Assembly (NCBI GenBank): GCA_964508185.1
Contig: CAZDSS010000068.1
Coordinates: 1-13,694 of the forward strand
Reading direction: 5' to 3'
DNA from: CAZDSS01 sp964508185
GTDB taxonomy: Bacteria > Pseudomonadota > Alphaproteobacteria > Sphingomonadales > Govanellaceae
DNA length: 13,694 bases
The first letter of the stretch is position 1, and each line of letters starts with the position of its first letter. The translations under genes and the position numbers were made by a program. The notes beneath the pieces are model-generated. The model ran no database searches and was not told the DNA's origin. It worked only from the letters and a program-made list of their open reading frames with translations. Of the stretch, positions 1 through 7,199 are shown piece after piece.

Positions 1-816
1 GTTCTTGCGGTTGATCACGCCCTTGGCGCCGAGCGACATGACGAAGTCGCGCTTGCTTTCGTCCGAGATGACGCCGATGGCGTTCGCCCCCGCCGTGGTG
101 ATGAGCTGGATCGCCATGGAGCCGAGGCCGCCGGACGCGCCCCAGACGAGCACGTTCTGGCCCGGCCGCAGGATGTGCGGGCGATGGCCGAACAGCATGC
201 GGTAGGCGGTGGCGAGCGTCAGCGTGTAGCAGGCGCTCTCTTCCCAGGTCAGGTGGCGCGGCCGCGGCATGAGCTGGCGCGCCTGGACCCGCGCGAACTG
301 GGCGAACGACCCGTCCGGGGTTTCGTAGCCCCAGATGCGCTGGCTCGGCGAGAACATGGGGTCGCCGCCGTTGCATTCCTCGTCGTCGCCGTCGTCCTGG
401 TTGCAATGGACCACGACCTCGTCGCCCACCTTGAAGCGCTTCACCTTGGAGCCGACCTTCCAGACGATGCCCGAGGCGTCCGACCCCGCGATGTGATAGG
501 GCTGCTTGTGGACGTCGAAGACCGAGATGGGCTCGCCCAGCGCCGCCCACACGCCGTTGTAGTTGACGCCCGCGGCCATCACCAGCACCAGCACCTCGTC
601 GGGATCGATGTCGGGGGTCGGGACCACCTCCACCTGCATGGCCTGTTCCGGCGGGCCGTGGCGCTCGCGCCGGATGGCCCAGGCATACATCTTCGACGGC
701 ACATGGCCGAGGGGCGGAATCTCCCCGATCTCATAGAGATCCTTGCGCGGCAGGCCGGCCGTGACGGGATCCTCGGGTGAAAGCTCGACCTCCGATTGGG
801 CGCGCATGTCCATCAT
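1..816 (-). CDS. ccr: Crotonyl-CoA carboxylase/reductase, N-terminal part
   Basis: Catalyses NADPH-dependent reductive carboxylation of crotonyl-CoA to ethylmalonyl-CoA, the signature step of the ethylmalonyl-CoA pathway for acetyl-CoA assimilation. The gene runs off the left edge: 272 residues are visible, and the family is about 430, so the C-terminal third is missing. The protein is a medium-chain dehydrogenase/reductase. I read an N-terminal GroES-like part with VPSKMYAWAIRRERHGPP near residue 42, the acidic stretch NQDDGDDEECNGGDPMFSPSQ, and the nucleotide-binding glycine motif GASGGLGS at about residues 226-233. The start at 816 is one of two adjacent ATGs behind a GAGGGAG ribosome site; 813 is equally possible. 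It is divergent from ecm, which acts two steps later in the same pathway, so the 817-1100 gap probably carries control sites for both. Identity is secure from whole-length resemblance. Confidence 0.95.
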   Translation of the reverse strand, partial: MMDMRAQSEVELSPEDPVTAGLPRKDLYEIGEIPPLGHVPSKMYAWAIRRERHGPPEQAMQVEVVPTPDIDPDEVLVLVMAAGVNYNGVWAALGEPISVFDVHKQPYHIAGSDASGIVWKVGSKVKRFKVGDEVVVHCNQDDGDDEECNGGDPMFSPSQRIWGYETPDGSFAQFARVQARQLMPRPRHLTWEESACYTLTLATAYRMLFGHRPHILRPGQNVLVWGASGGLGSMAIQLITTAGANAIGVISDESKRDFVMSLGAKGVINRKN

Positions 817-902
817 CTTCTCCCTCAACTGTTCTCCGTTGCGGGTCGCCGCATGGGGGACAACGGCTCGTCTGTCCCGCCGGATCCGACGCCTGCGACG
901 CT

Positions 903-924
903 GATCTTTGTGCGCCGCAAGATC
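903..924. promoter_or_regulatory. 22-bp dyad upstream of ccr, candidate operator
   Basis: GATCTT at 903-908 and AAGATC at 919-924 are perfect inverted repeats around a symmetric GCGC centre (912-915). The site is about 87 bp upstream of the ccr start, inside the divergent ccr/ecm spacer. A protein-binding site for control of ccr is inferred; no regulator gene is visible in the window. Confidence 0.4.
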
Positions 925-985
925 GAAACGCCATTTACCCGACCCGCAATTTCCATTCTATTATTGGCTTTCAGATATTCAGCCG

Positions 986-1012
986 GTTATGCTGCAACGC
1001 AGCATGCATAAC
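986..1012. promoter_or_regulatory. Nested inverted repeats in the ccr/ecm spacer, candidate operator
   Basis: Two perfect 7-bp inverted repeats overlap here. The outer pair is GTTATGC (986-992) with GCATAAC (1006-1012); the inner pair is ATGCTGC (989-995) with GCAGCAT (999-1005). The site lies midway between the two divergent starts, where one regulator could act on both genes. That ccr is transcriptionally controlled through a palindrome is known in methylotrophs (TetR-family CcrR); I cannot say this is the same site. Confidence 0.4.
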
Positions 1013-1043
1013 AAAATATTCCGGCGCAACAGGTTTTTTGTAA

Positions 1044-1070
1044 TTTTCAATCGCGGCGCTTTCTGATAAT
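1044..1070 (+). promoter_or_regulatory. Possible ecm promoter
   Basis: GATAAT at 1065-1070 is a five-of-six match to the -10 consensus. A weak -35-like TTTTCA lies at 1044-1049 with a 15-bp spacer. Transcription would begin near 1077, leaving a leader of about 24 nt before the ATG at 1101. The -35 match is poor. Confidence 0.3.
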
Positions 1071-1100
1071 TACCCGAAAAACGCCGATTTGTCCGAACAT

Positions 1101-3143
1101 ATGCCATGGAGAAGCAGATTGGAACAGCAAAAACAGCATGACGGCCGCACCCGCGAGGAAGGGACGGCCCGAGTCGAGCGGCCGTGGCTTTTCCGGACCT
1201 ATTCGGGGCATTCCTCCGCGGCGGCATCGAACGCCCTCTATCGCACCAATCTCGCCCGCGGGCAGACCGGGCTCTCCGTCGCCTTCGATCTGCCGACCCA
1301 GACGGGCTATGACAGCGACCATGTGCTGGCGCGGGGCGAGGTGGGGAAGGTCGGCGTTCCCATCTGCCATCTCGGCGACATGCGGACACTTTTCGGCGGC
1401 ATCCCGCTCGAGCGCATGAACACCTCGATGACCATCAACGCGACGGCGCCGTGGCTGCTTGCGCTCTATGTGGCCGTCGCCGAGGAACAGGGGGCGTCGC
1501 GGGCGTCGCTGCAGGGCACGGTCCAGAACGACATCATCAAGGAATATCTGTCGCGCGGCACCTATATCTTCCCGCCCAGGGCCAGCATGAAGCTGACCAA
1601 CGACGTCATCAGCTTCGCCTACCGCGAGATTCCCAAATGGAATCCCACCAATGTCTGCTCCTACCATCTGCAGGAGGCGGGGGCGACGCCGGTGCAGGAA
1701 CTGGCCTTCGCGCTGGCGACGGCGATCGCCGTGCTGGACGCCGTGCGCGACGGCGGTCAGGTGCCGGCCGAGGAGTTCCCGCAGGTGGTGGGGCGCATCA
1801 GCTTCTTCGTCAATGCGGGGCTGCGCTTCATTACCGAAATGTGCAAGATGCGCGCCTTCGTCGAGCTGTGGGACGAGATCACCCTCCACCGCTACGGTGT
1901 GAGGGATGAAAAGCTCCGCCGCTTCCGCTACGGCGTGCAGGTGAACAGCCTGGGGCTCACCGAACAGCAGCCCGAGAACAACGTCTACCGCATCCTCCTC
2001 GAGATGCTGGCGGTGGTCCTCTCGAAGAAGGCGCGGGCGCGCGCCGTCCAGCTTCCCGCCTGGAACGAGGCCCTCGGCCTTCCCCGTCCCTGGGACCAGC
2101 AATGGAGCCTCAGGCTCCAGCAGATCGTCGCCTATGAGACCGATCTTCTGGAATATGACGACATCTTCGACGGCTCGGGCGTGATCACCGCCAAGGTGGA
2201 GGAGCTCAAGGCCGCAGCCCGGGCGGAGCTTGCGCGAATCGAGGAGATGGGCGGGGCGATCGCCGCCGTCGAATCGAGCTACATGAAACAGGCGCTGGTG
2301 GAATCGAACACGGCGCGCCTTGCCCGCATCGAATCGGGCGAGCAGGTGGTGGTGGGCGTCAACCGCTTCACGGAAAGCGCGCCGTCGCCGCTGACCGCGT
2401 CCGACGACGGCGGGATCCTGACCGTCGATCCCGGGGCCGAGGCGGAGCAGATCGAGCGCCTCAAGGCCTGGCGGGAGAGCCGCGATTCAAGGGCGGTGGA
2501 GGCGGCGCTCGCCGATCTTCGCCGGGCTGCGGCCGAGGGGCGGAACATCATGCCCGAATCCATCGCCGCCGCCCGCGCCGGGGTGACCACCGGCGAATGG
2601 GCGGGCGTGCTGCGGGACGTGTTCGGCGAATACCGTGCGCCCACGGGGGTCGGCCGCGCGGCGCGCAGCACCGGCGGCGGCGCCGTGGCTGAAGTGCGGA
2701 CCAGGGTCGAGGCCGTGTCGGAACGGCTCGGCCGCCGTCTCAAGCTGCTCGTGGGCAAGCCGGGGCTCGATGGCCATTCCAACGGGGCGGAGCAGATCGC
2801 CGTCAAGGCCCGCGACTGCGGGATGGAGGTGGTCTATGAAGGGATCCGCCTGACGCCGGCCCAGATCGTCAATGCGGCGCTCGAGGAAAGCGTCCATGTG
2901 ATCGGGCTCTCCATCCTGTCCGGGAGCCATCTGCCGCTGGTGACCGAGATCCTCGACCGCCTGCGGGCGGCGGGGATCGGCGATGTTCCCGTGGTGGTCG
3001 GCGGCATCATCCCGCCCGAGGATGCGGCGGCGCTTCTCAAGGCCGGTGTCGCCCGGGTCTATACGCCCAAGGACTACAACCTTACCGAGATCATGGAAGA
3101 CATCGTGCGGGTGGTGGAGGAGACCTCCGCCGAGACGGTCTGA
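1101..3143 (+). CDS. ecm: Ethylmalonyl-CoA mutase, coenzyme B12-dependent
   Basis: Converts (2R)-ethylmalonyl-CoA to methylsuccinyl-CoA by a radical rearrangement using adenosylcobalamin, after Ccr and epimerisation in the ethylmalonyl-CoA pathway. From the ATG at 1101 it has 680 residues, near the family length. The mutase domain begins with RPWLFRTYSGHSSAAASNALYR and carries the block GQTGLSVAFDLPTQTGYDSD typical of Ecm rather than methylmalonyl-CoA mutase. The C-terminal B12-binding domain has D557-G-H559-S-N-G562; the histidine is the expected cobalt ligand. About 25 residues precede the usual Ecm start, and no strong ribosome site stands before 1101; a TTG at 1089 is the only nearby upstream alternative in frame. 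The stop lies two bases before the stop of the convergent small ORF at 3146-3352. Confidence 0.95.
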   Translation: MPWRSRLEQQKQHDGRTREEGTARVERPWLFRTYSGHSSAAASNALYRTNLARGQTGLSVAFDLPTQTGYDSDHVLARGEVGKVGVPICHLGDMRTLFGGIPLERMNTSMTINATAPWLLALYVAVAEEQGASRASLQGTVQNDIIKEYLSRGTYIFPPRASMKLTNDVISFAYREIPKWNPTNVCSYHLQEAGATPVQELAFALATAIAVLDAVRDGGQVPAEEFPQVVGRISFFVNAGLRFITEMCKMRAFVELWDEITLHRYGVRDEKLRRFRYGVQVNSLGLTEQQPENNVYRILLEMLAVVLSKKARARAVQLPAWNEALGLPRPWDQQWSLRLQQIVAYETDLLEYDDIFDGSGVITAKVEELKAAARAELARIEEMGGAIAAVESSYMKQALVESNTARLARIESGEQVVVGVNRFTESAPSPLTASDDGGILTVDPGAEAEQIERLKAWRESRDSRAVEAALADLRRAAAEGRNIMPESIAAARAGVTTGEWAGVLRDVFGEYRAPTGVGRAARSTGGGAVAEVRTRVEAVSERLGRRLKLLVGKPGLDGHSNGAEQIAVKARDCGMEVVYEGIRLTPAQIVNAALEESVHVIGLSILSGSHLPLVTEILDRLRAAGIGDVPVVVGGIIPPEDAAALLKAGVARVYTPKDYNLTEIMEDIVRVVEETSAETV

Positions 3144-3145
3144 CC

Positions 3146-3352
3146 TCAGACCGGGCGGGAGACGTGATCGGGATCGCGGGCGCGGTCCTGATCCGATTCC
3201 GCGTCCTTGATGGTCGCGCGCATGTAGGGCAGGGGGCCGCGATGGCGGTCCTCGATGCGGCGGATGGCGCGGTCAAGGCTGCGCGCCGCGCGCCCCAGAA
3301 GCGCCGACGATTCCGCCATCCACGTCTTCAGCGGCAGAAGCTCGATCCCCAT
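3146..3352 (-). CDS. Small hypothetical protein, 68 aa
   Basis: I do not recognise this protein. It is 68 residues, highly charged and probably helical and soluble, with an arginine-rich middle (GRAARSLDRAIRRIEDRHRGP) and no membrane segment, signal peptide or cysteine. Support for a real gene is the strong purine-rich ribosome site GAGGGAGG a few bases upstream of the ATG at 3352, and the exact fit of the ORF between ecm (ending 3143) and gluQ. It converges on ecm with only 2 bp between stops and is codirectional with gluQ after about 90 bp. A function cannot be inferred. Confidence 0.55.
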   Translation of the reverse strand: MGIELLPLKTWMAESSALLGRAARSLDRAIRRIEDRHRGPLPYMRATIKDAESDQDRARDPDHVSRPV

Positions 3353-3442
3353 GACGGCCTCCCTCGCGGGGACTGGTTTCCTCCCAATGTCCCAAGAATA
3401 AGGGGCGCGCGCTTTACGGAGGGTTAACGCGGGGGTGGTGCG

Positions 3443-4330
3443 CTAAAGGAATTCGGGGCTCCGCCGCCATTGCGCCAGAAGCCGCCGCAGGTCACGCGAG
3501 GTGGTGCCGGATTCACGGAGCGCCCGCAGGGTCTTGGCGCGGTCGCGTTTGGCGAAGCGCTTGCCCGCCTCGTCCACCAGCAGGGAATGGTGCTCGTATT
3601 CCGGCACCGGCAGGCCGAGAAGGGCCTGGAGCAGGCGCTGGACATGGGTCGCATGAAAGAGGTCGGCGCCGCGGGTGACGAGGGTGACACCCTGGGCCGC
3701 ATCGTCCACCACCACGGCAAGGTTGTAGCTCACCCCCAGATCCTTCCGCGCCACCACCACGTCGCCGAGAAGCTCGGGCTGCGCCTCCACCCGCCCGCGC
3801 TTGCGGTCGGTGAAGGCAAGGTCGCCCTCGACGAGGCGGCGGGCCTTGGCGACGTCAAGCCGCAACGCATAGGGCTCCCCCGCCTCGATCCTGCGCTGGC
3901 GTTCGAAGCGCAGAAGATCGCGGCAGGTGCCGGGATAGATATGGCCGTCCGGCCCGTGGGGCGCCTGCTGGCTTTCGGCGATCTCGCGCGCGATGTCCCG
4001 CCGCGTGCAGAAACAGGGATACAGCACCCCCATATCCTGCAGGCGGTCGAGCGCCGCGGCGTATTCCGACAGATGCTCCGTCTGGCGGCGCACCGGCTCC
4101 TCCCAGACGAGGCCGAGCCAGTGCAGATCTTCCCTGATGGCGGTCACGAATTCCGGGCGGCAGCGTCCCTTGTCCAGATCGTCGATGCGCAGCAGGAAGC
4201 GCCCGCCGGCATTCATCGCCGCCTCATAGGCGAAGAAGGCGGAATAGGCGTGGCCCACATGGAGATAGCCCGTCGGACTCGGGGCGAAGCGGGTGACGAC
4301 GGGGGAGCTCGCGACGGCGCTGGGCTTCAT
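3443..4330 (-). CDS. gluQ: Glutamyl-Q tRNA(Asp) synthetase
   Basis: A truncated paralogue of glutamyl-tRNA synthetase that activates glutamate and attaches it to queuosine at position 34 of tRNA(Asp), acting in the cytoplasm. The 295 residues cover only the catalytic half; no anticodon-binding domain follows, as is normal for GluQRS. The class I signature appears as RFAPSPTGYLHVGHA with HVGH at residues 24-27. The second signature is KRFAKRD at 257-263 in place of KMSKS. The zinc site reads C106, C108, Y132 and C136. The ATG at 4330 gives the family's normal N-terminus. It is divergent from the HNH gene across 141 bp. Confidence 0.93.
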   Translation of the reverse strand: MKPSAVASSPVVTRFAPSPTGYLHVGHAYSAFFAYEAAMNAGGRFLLRIDDLDKGRCRPEFVTAIREDLHWLGLVWEEPVRRQTEHLSEYAAALDRLQDMGVLYPCFCTRRDIAREIAESQQAPHGPDGHIYPGTCRDLLRFERQRRIEAGEPYALRLDVAKARRLVEGDLAFTDRKRGRVEAQPELLGDVVVARKDLGVSYNLAVVVDDAAQGVTLVTRGADLFHATHVQRLLQALLGLPVPEYEHHSLLVDEAGKRFAKRDRAKTLRALRESGTTSRDLRRLLAQWRRSPEFL

Positions 4331-4373
4331 GAGGCTTTACAAGGCTTCCGGAGCAGAGATTTACAAGAATTTG

Positions 4374-4401
4374 TTGTCATAAATTTTGCACAACCTATCC
4401 T
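4374..4401 (+). promoter_or_regulatory. Candidate promoter of the HNH endonuclease gene
   Basis: TTGTCA at 4374-4379 and TATCCT at 4396-4401 are separated by 16 bp in an AT-rich stretch of the gluQ/HNH spacer. Transcription would start near 4408, about 64 bp before the GTG start. Confidence 0.4.
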
Positions 4402-4471
4402 GTAGAAAAAGAGGCGTCGAGCTTCAGAATGCAGAGCCTGCGCGGGATCGCAGGCCGTAGGGAGACAACCG

Positions 4472-5041
4472 GTGCAGAGTAGCCTGTCACTCGATGGCTG
4501 TCCGGCCCTTGTCCTCAACGCCGACTACCAGCCGTTGAGCTATTTTCCGTTGTCACTATGGAACTGGCAGACGGTGGTCAAGGCGGTTTTCCTCGACCGC
4601 GTCAGCATCGTCGCGGAATATGACCGCTACATCCAGGCGCCGAGCCTGAAGTTCCGCCTGCCGAGCGTCATCGCCCTCAAGCAGTATGTGAGGCCGGCGC
4701 GCTTTCCGGCCTTCACCCGGTTCAACCTGTTCCTGCGCGATCGCTTCTCCTGCCAGTATTGCGGCGCATCCTCGCGCGACGGGGCGGAGCTTACCTTCGA
4801 CCATGTGGTGCCGCGGGCGCAAGGGGGGCGGACCACCTGGCAGAACGTCACCACCGCCTGCGCACCCTGCAACCTCAGGAAAGGCGGGCGGACGCCGCAG
4901 CAGGCGGGCATGATGCCGCGGCAATGGCCGTTCCAGCCCACGATCCACCAGCTTCAGGCCAACGGCCGCGCCTTCCCGCCGAACCACCTGCATGAAAGCT
5001 GGCGCGACTTTCTCTACTGGGATATCGAGCTGGAGCCCTGA
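4472..5041 (+). CDS. HNH endonuclease family protein
   Basis: A 189-residue HNH protein of a type common in alphaproteobacterial chromosomes; its biological substrate is not known to me. The HNH domain is C-terminal of the middle: a zinc pair C94-x2-C97, the D110-H111 catalytic step in FDHVVPRAQGG, N125, a second zinc pair C130-x2-C133, and N134/K137. The N-terminal 85 residues (VLNADYQPLSYFPLSLWNWQ) match the conserved leader of this family. The start is GTG at 4472, chosen because AGGGAGA (4459-4465) sits six bases upstream and no better ATG exists. It converges on coq7 with only five bases between the stops. Nothing links it to the CRISPR locus further right; it is in the core-gene part of the window. 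Confidence 0.88.
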   Translation: MQSSLSLDGCPALVLNADYQPLSYFPLSLWNWQTVVKAVFLDRVSIVAEYDRYIQAPSLKFRLPSVIALKQYVRPARFPAFTRFNLFLRDRFSCQYCGASSRDGAELTFDHVVPRAQGGRTTWQNVTTACAPCNLRKGGRTPQQAGMMPRQWPFQPTIHQLQANGRAFPPNHLHESWRDFLYWDIELEP

Positions 5042-5046
5042 CCGCG

Positions 5047-5652
5047 TCAGATCCGCTTGGACAGCCAGATGGCGGCGCGGCAGCCGGTCTTGATGACGGC
5101 GGACAGGAGCTCGTAGCCCGGGGTCGCCGCAGCGCCATGTTCCAGCGCCGTGTCGCGATGGGCGATCTCGTCGGCGCGGAACTCGCGGAGCGTTTCCGCA
5201 AGCTGCGGCTCGTCCGCATCGAGATCCTGGATCTGGCCTGAATAATGGCCGTCGATCACTTCCTCGACCGCGGCGGTGCAGGCCATGGCGGCGCGCGGCC
5301 CGAGAAGCGCCGTCGCCGCGCCCAGGGCGTAGCCCGCCACATGCCAGATGGGGGCAAGCAAGGTCGGCCGCACCTCGCGGTCCAGCAGCATGCGGTCGAA
5401 GGTCTCGAGATGGGCCTTCTCCTGCGCCTCCATCTCGCGGATGGTGTCGTGCATGGGGTGCCGTTCCCCAAGGACATCAAGCTGGCCGCGATAGATGCGC
5501 GCGGCGCCATATTCCCCCGCATGATCCACCCGCAGCATGCGCGCCACGGCTTCCTCGCGCGACCCGTCGCCGGGCAGGCGCATGCGGGGGGTATTGGTCT
5601 CATGTTCGGGAAGGCGTTCGGTCATCTCACCCCGTCCTGGTTCGGCACGCAT
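5047..5652 (-). CDS. coq7: Demethoxyubiquinone hydroxylase (Coq7, diiron)
   Basis: Hydroxylates the C6 position of the demethoxyubiquinone ring near the end of ubiquinone synthesis, bound at the inner membrane face. At 201 residues it is typical for bacterial Coq7. The ferritin-like diiron ligands are all visible: E47 in DHAGEYGA, E78-x2-H81 in EAQEKAHLE, E130/E131 in AVEEVIDGHY, and E162-x2-H165 in RADEIAHRD. The ATG at 5652 overlaps the dsbB stop as TGATG, a translational-coupling arrangement. A GTG at 5655 and an ATG at 5625 are alternatives, since the conserved domain only begins near residue 31. It is the last gene of the YqaA-dsbB-coq7 run. Confidence 0.93.
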   Translation of the reverse strand: MRAEPGRGEMTERLPEHETNTPRMRLPGDGSREEAVARMLRVDHAGEYGAARIYRGQLDVLGERHPMHDTIREMEAQEKAHLETFDRMLLDREVRPTLLAPIWHVAGYALGAATALLGPRAAMACTAAVEEVIDGHYSGQIQDLDADEPQLAETLREFRADEIAHRDTALEHGAAATPGYELLSAVIKTGCRAAIWLSKRI

Positions 5653-6152
5653 CACTTCAACGTCCCGCGCCGCCCGCGGATCCAGGCGGCGCGGAAGGCG
5701 AGGGCCGCAAGCCCCGCCGACAGGATGAGATTATAACCGGCCATGGAGATGCCGAACAGGCTCCAGGCCGCCTCGTCGCAGCGGACGACGGGTGCCGCCA
5801 TGATGTCGCGGAACATCGCCTCGATGTCGTCGGAAAGGGACGTCGCGCTGCAGGCGGTGGGGCCCTGCCACCAGCCCCGCTCAACGCCCACATGGAAGGC
5901 AGCGATCCCTGCCCCGGCGGTGAAGATGATGCCGAGAAGGGCGAGCGTTGCGGCCGCCGCGGGCGTCCTCCCGCGATCGGCGACCGTCGCGACTGCCGCC
6001 ACGGGTATGGCCGCCATCAGCGCGTAGCGCTGCCACCAGCAAAGGTCGCAGGGGGCGAGTCCGCCGAGATGCTCGAAGGCGAAGGCGGCGCCGAGGATCG
6101 CGGCTGCGGCGACGAGGAGGACGAGCGGGGCGTAGCGGTCGATCATTGTCAT
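5652..6152 (-). CDS. dsbB: Disulfide bond formation protein DsbB
   Basis: Inner-membrane enzyme that reoxidises the periplasmic thiol oxidase DsbA and passes electrons to ubiquinone. The 166-residue protein shows the usual four hydrophobic segments. The first active pair is C35-D-L-C38 in the signature CDLCWWQR, including the quinone-contacting arginine R42. The second periplasmic pair is C101 and C125. It starts three bases after the YqaA stop and its own stop overlaps the coq7 start, so the three genes are very likely one transcript. A second ATG at 6146 is an equally plausible start. Its quinone dependence fits a neighbour in ubiquinone synthesis, though shared transcription does not by itself show a functional tie. 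Confidence 0.92.
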   Translation of the reverse strand: MTMIDRYAPLVLLVAAAAILGAAFAFEHLGGLAPCDLCWWQRYALMAAIPVAAVATVADRGRTPAAAATLALLGIIFTAGAGIAAFHVGVERGWWQGPTACSATSLSDDIEAMFRDIMAAPVVRCDEAAWSLFGISMAGYNLILSAGLAALAFRAAWIRGRRGTLK

Positions 6153-6155
6153 GGG

Positions 6156-6734
6156 TCAAAGATACTTCAGGCCGACGAAGCCCGCGAGCACCAGCAGGAA
6201 GCCGATGGTGCAGACGAGCCCGAGGCGCCTTTCGATGAAGACCCGCATGGGCGGGCCGAAATATTTGAGAAGCCCCGCCATCAGGAAGAAGATCGCGCCG
6301 CGCGATGCGAGGCTCGCCGCCCCGAAGGCGAGGACATCCATGGCGGTGACGCCGCTTGCGATGGTGATGACCTTGTAGGGGAAGGGCGTGAAGCCGAAGA
6401 AGGCGACGATCCACGGGCCCCATTGGTTGTAGGCTTCACGGAAGGCGGCGAACTGCTCTTCCGCGCCGTAGAATGCGATCACCGGCTCCCCAAAGGCATC
6501 GAACAGGAAATAGCCGATCCCGTAGCCGAGATAGCCGCCAAACACGGAAGCGATGGTGCAGACCGCGGCGATGCGCCAGGCGCGATCGGGGCTCGCCAGA
6601 ACCATGGCGATCAGCAGGAAATGGGGCGGCACGGGAAAGACCGAGCTTTCGATGAAGGCGACGACGCCCAGCCAGAACAGGGCATGAGGGTGCCCCGCGA
6701 GGGCCAGGGTGCGATCATAGAGCCGTCGAAGCAT
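6156..6734 (-). CDS. YqaA/DedA-like VTT-domain membrane protein
   Basis: A 192-residue multi-pass membrane protein of the YqaA branch of the DedA (VTT/SNARE-associated) superfamily; relatives are implicated in lipid flipping and envelope homeostasis, but the substrate of this branch is uncertain. Seen in sequence: FWLGVVAFIESSVFPVPPHFLLIAM near the N-terminus with the family E...FPVPP motif, the glycine-rich segment GGYLGYGIGYFLFDAFG, the re-entrant-like motif GFTPFPYKVITIASG in the middle, and a C-terminal hydrophobic helix (GLVCTIGFLLVLAGFVGL). The start at 6734 (MLRRLYDRTLALAGHP) fits the family; an upstream in-frame ATG at 6839 would add 35 arginine-rich residues and lies upstream of the promoter I see. 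First gene of the YqaA-dsbB-coq7 run. Confidence 0.85.
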   Translation of the reverse strand: MLRRLYDRTLALAGHPHALFWLGVVAFIESSVFPVPPHFLLIAMVLASPDRAWRIAAVCTIASVFGGYLGYGIGYFLFDAFGEPVIAFYGAEEQFAAFREAYNQWGPWIVAFFGFTPFPYKVITIASGVTAMDVLAFGAASLASRGAIFFLMAGLLKYFGPPMRVFIERRLGLVCTIGFLLVLAGFVGLKYL

Positions 6735-6770
6735 GAAAAGCCTTGGGTTAAGCGTCAGCCCGCAAGGCCG

Positions 6771-6799
6771 TTTATGGCGGGCGGCGCAGGCGCGGTCAA
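6771..6799 (-). promoter_or_regulatory. Promoter of the YqaA-dsbB-coq7 run
   Basis: On the minus strand TTGACC (6799-6794) and CATAAA (6776-6771) are separated by exactly 17 bp. Transcription would start near 6764, about 30 bp before the ATG at 6734, which supports that start. Confidence 0.5.
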
Positions 6800-6847
6800 C
6801 CGTCGCGCGCAATGACGGGGCGGGCGGCGCCCTCCGCAAAAGTCATG

Positions 6848-6875
6848 TTGACGCCGAAACCGCCGCCATTATGAT
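6848..6875 (+). promoter_or_regulatory. Promoter of tRNA-Leu
   Basis: TTGACG at 6848-6853 and TATGAT at 6870-6875 are each five of six matches to consensus, with a 16-bp spacer. The predicted start near 6882 leaves a 5' leader of about 40 nt before the mature tRNA. Confidence 0.6.
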
Positions 6876-6922
6876 GCTGAAACCTTTCGCCCGACCGCCC
6901 GATTTCCGCGGTCGCGCGCCCG

Positions 6923-7009
6923 GCCCGGGTGGCGGAATTGGTAGACGCGCCGGACTCAAAATCCGGTGATGGCAACATCATGTGGGTTCGAGTCCCACCC
7001 CGGGCACCA
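6923..7009 (+). tRNA. tRNA-Leu (anticodon CAA)
   Basis: A complete 87-nt class II tRNA. The acceptor arms GCCCGGG (6923-6929) and CCCGGGC (6999-7005) pair over 7 bp, followed by discriminator A and an encoded CCA (7007-7009). The anticodon stem is CCGGA/TCCGG around the loop CTCAAAA, giving anticodon CAA (codon UUG). A long variable arm TGATG-GCAA-CATCA identifies leucine, and the T arm GTGGG/CCCAC encloses TTCGAGT. It lies directly before a tyrosine integrase, the usual arrangement for an element inserted at a tRNA 3' end. Confidence 0.97.
6987..7009 (+). other. Probable attachment site (attL) in the tRNA-Leu 3' end
   Basis: The T-loop to CCA end of the tRNA is the usual crossover region for P4-type integrases, and the integrase gene begins 190 bp downstream in the expected orientation. 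I find no second copy of this sequence in the window, so the crossover and the far boundary are inferred. Confidence 0.45.
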
Positions 7010-7043
7010 TTCTTTCATCCGATATCATCCAGAACGGTCCGCT

Positions 7044-7069
7044 AACCCTGCAGAAATATGGGGTTTTTT
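7044..7069 (+). terminator. Possible terminator after tRNA-Leu
   Basis: AACCC (7044-7048) can pair with GGGTT (7061-7065) around a 12-nt loop, running straight into a T6 tract (7064-7069). The stem is short, so this is a moderate candidate for the end of the tRNA transcript. Confidence 0.4.
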
Positions 7070-7104
7070 CGTTTCTGGCGTCCAGCGGCGTCCGAGCCGG
7101 TTCA

Positions 7105-7134
7105 TTGACATCCGGGGGTATGTGGGGGTACTTT
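7105..7134 (+). promoter_or_regulatory. Possible integrase promoter overlapping the GGGGGTA repeats
   Basis: A perfect -35 TTGACA stands at 7105-7110. The best -10 at 18 bp spacing is only TACTTT (7129-7134). The element overlaps the first two GGGGGTA repeats, so an integrase bound to those repeats could shut off its own transcription. Confidence 0.4.
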
Positions 7135-7183
7135 TGGGGGTATCATTAAGGGTGTCCCCCATTTGCGGGCTCAGGATACCCCC
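7114..7183. repeat. GGGGGTA repeats, probable integrase arm-binding sites
   Basis: Three direct copies of GGGGGTA lie at 7114-7120, 7124-7130 and 7136-7142, about one helical turn apart. An inverted copy TACCCCC is at 7177-7183, just before the integrase start at 7200. Short clustered repeats between the attachment core and the integrase gene are characteristic arm-type binding sites for tyrosine integrases carrying an N-terminal arm-binding domain. Confidence 0.55.
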
Positions 7184-7199
7184 AGGCGGAAATCGGCGT

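Noticed and set aside
1047..2102. 351-codon minus-strand frame
   Set aside because: Antisense shadow of ecm, rich in His, Arg and Pro as expected from the opposite strand of a high-GC gene.
3470..4405. 311-codon plus-strand frame over gluQ
   Set aside because: gluQ on the other strand has both synthetase signatures and a zinc site; this frame has no domain.
4472..5041. HNH endonuclease considered as part of the CRISPR or mobile element
   Set aside because: It lies among core genes to the left of the tRNA and belongs to a widespread chromosomal HNH family.
5892..6815. 307-codon plus-strand frame over YqaA and dsbB
   Set aside because: Strongly biased composition and complete overlap with two well-supported membrane protein genes.
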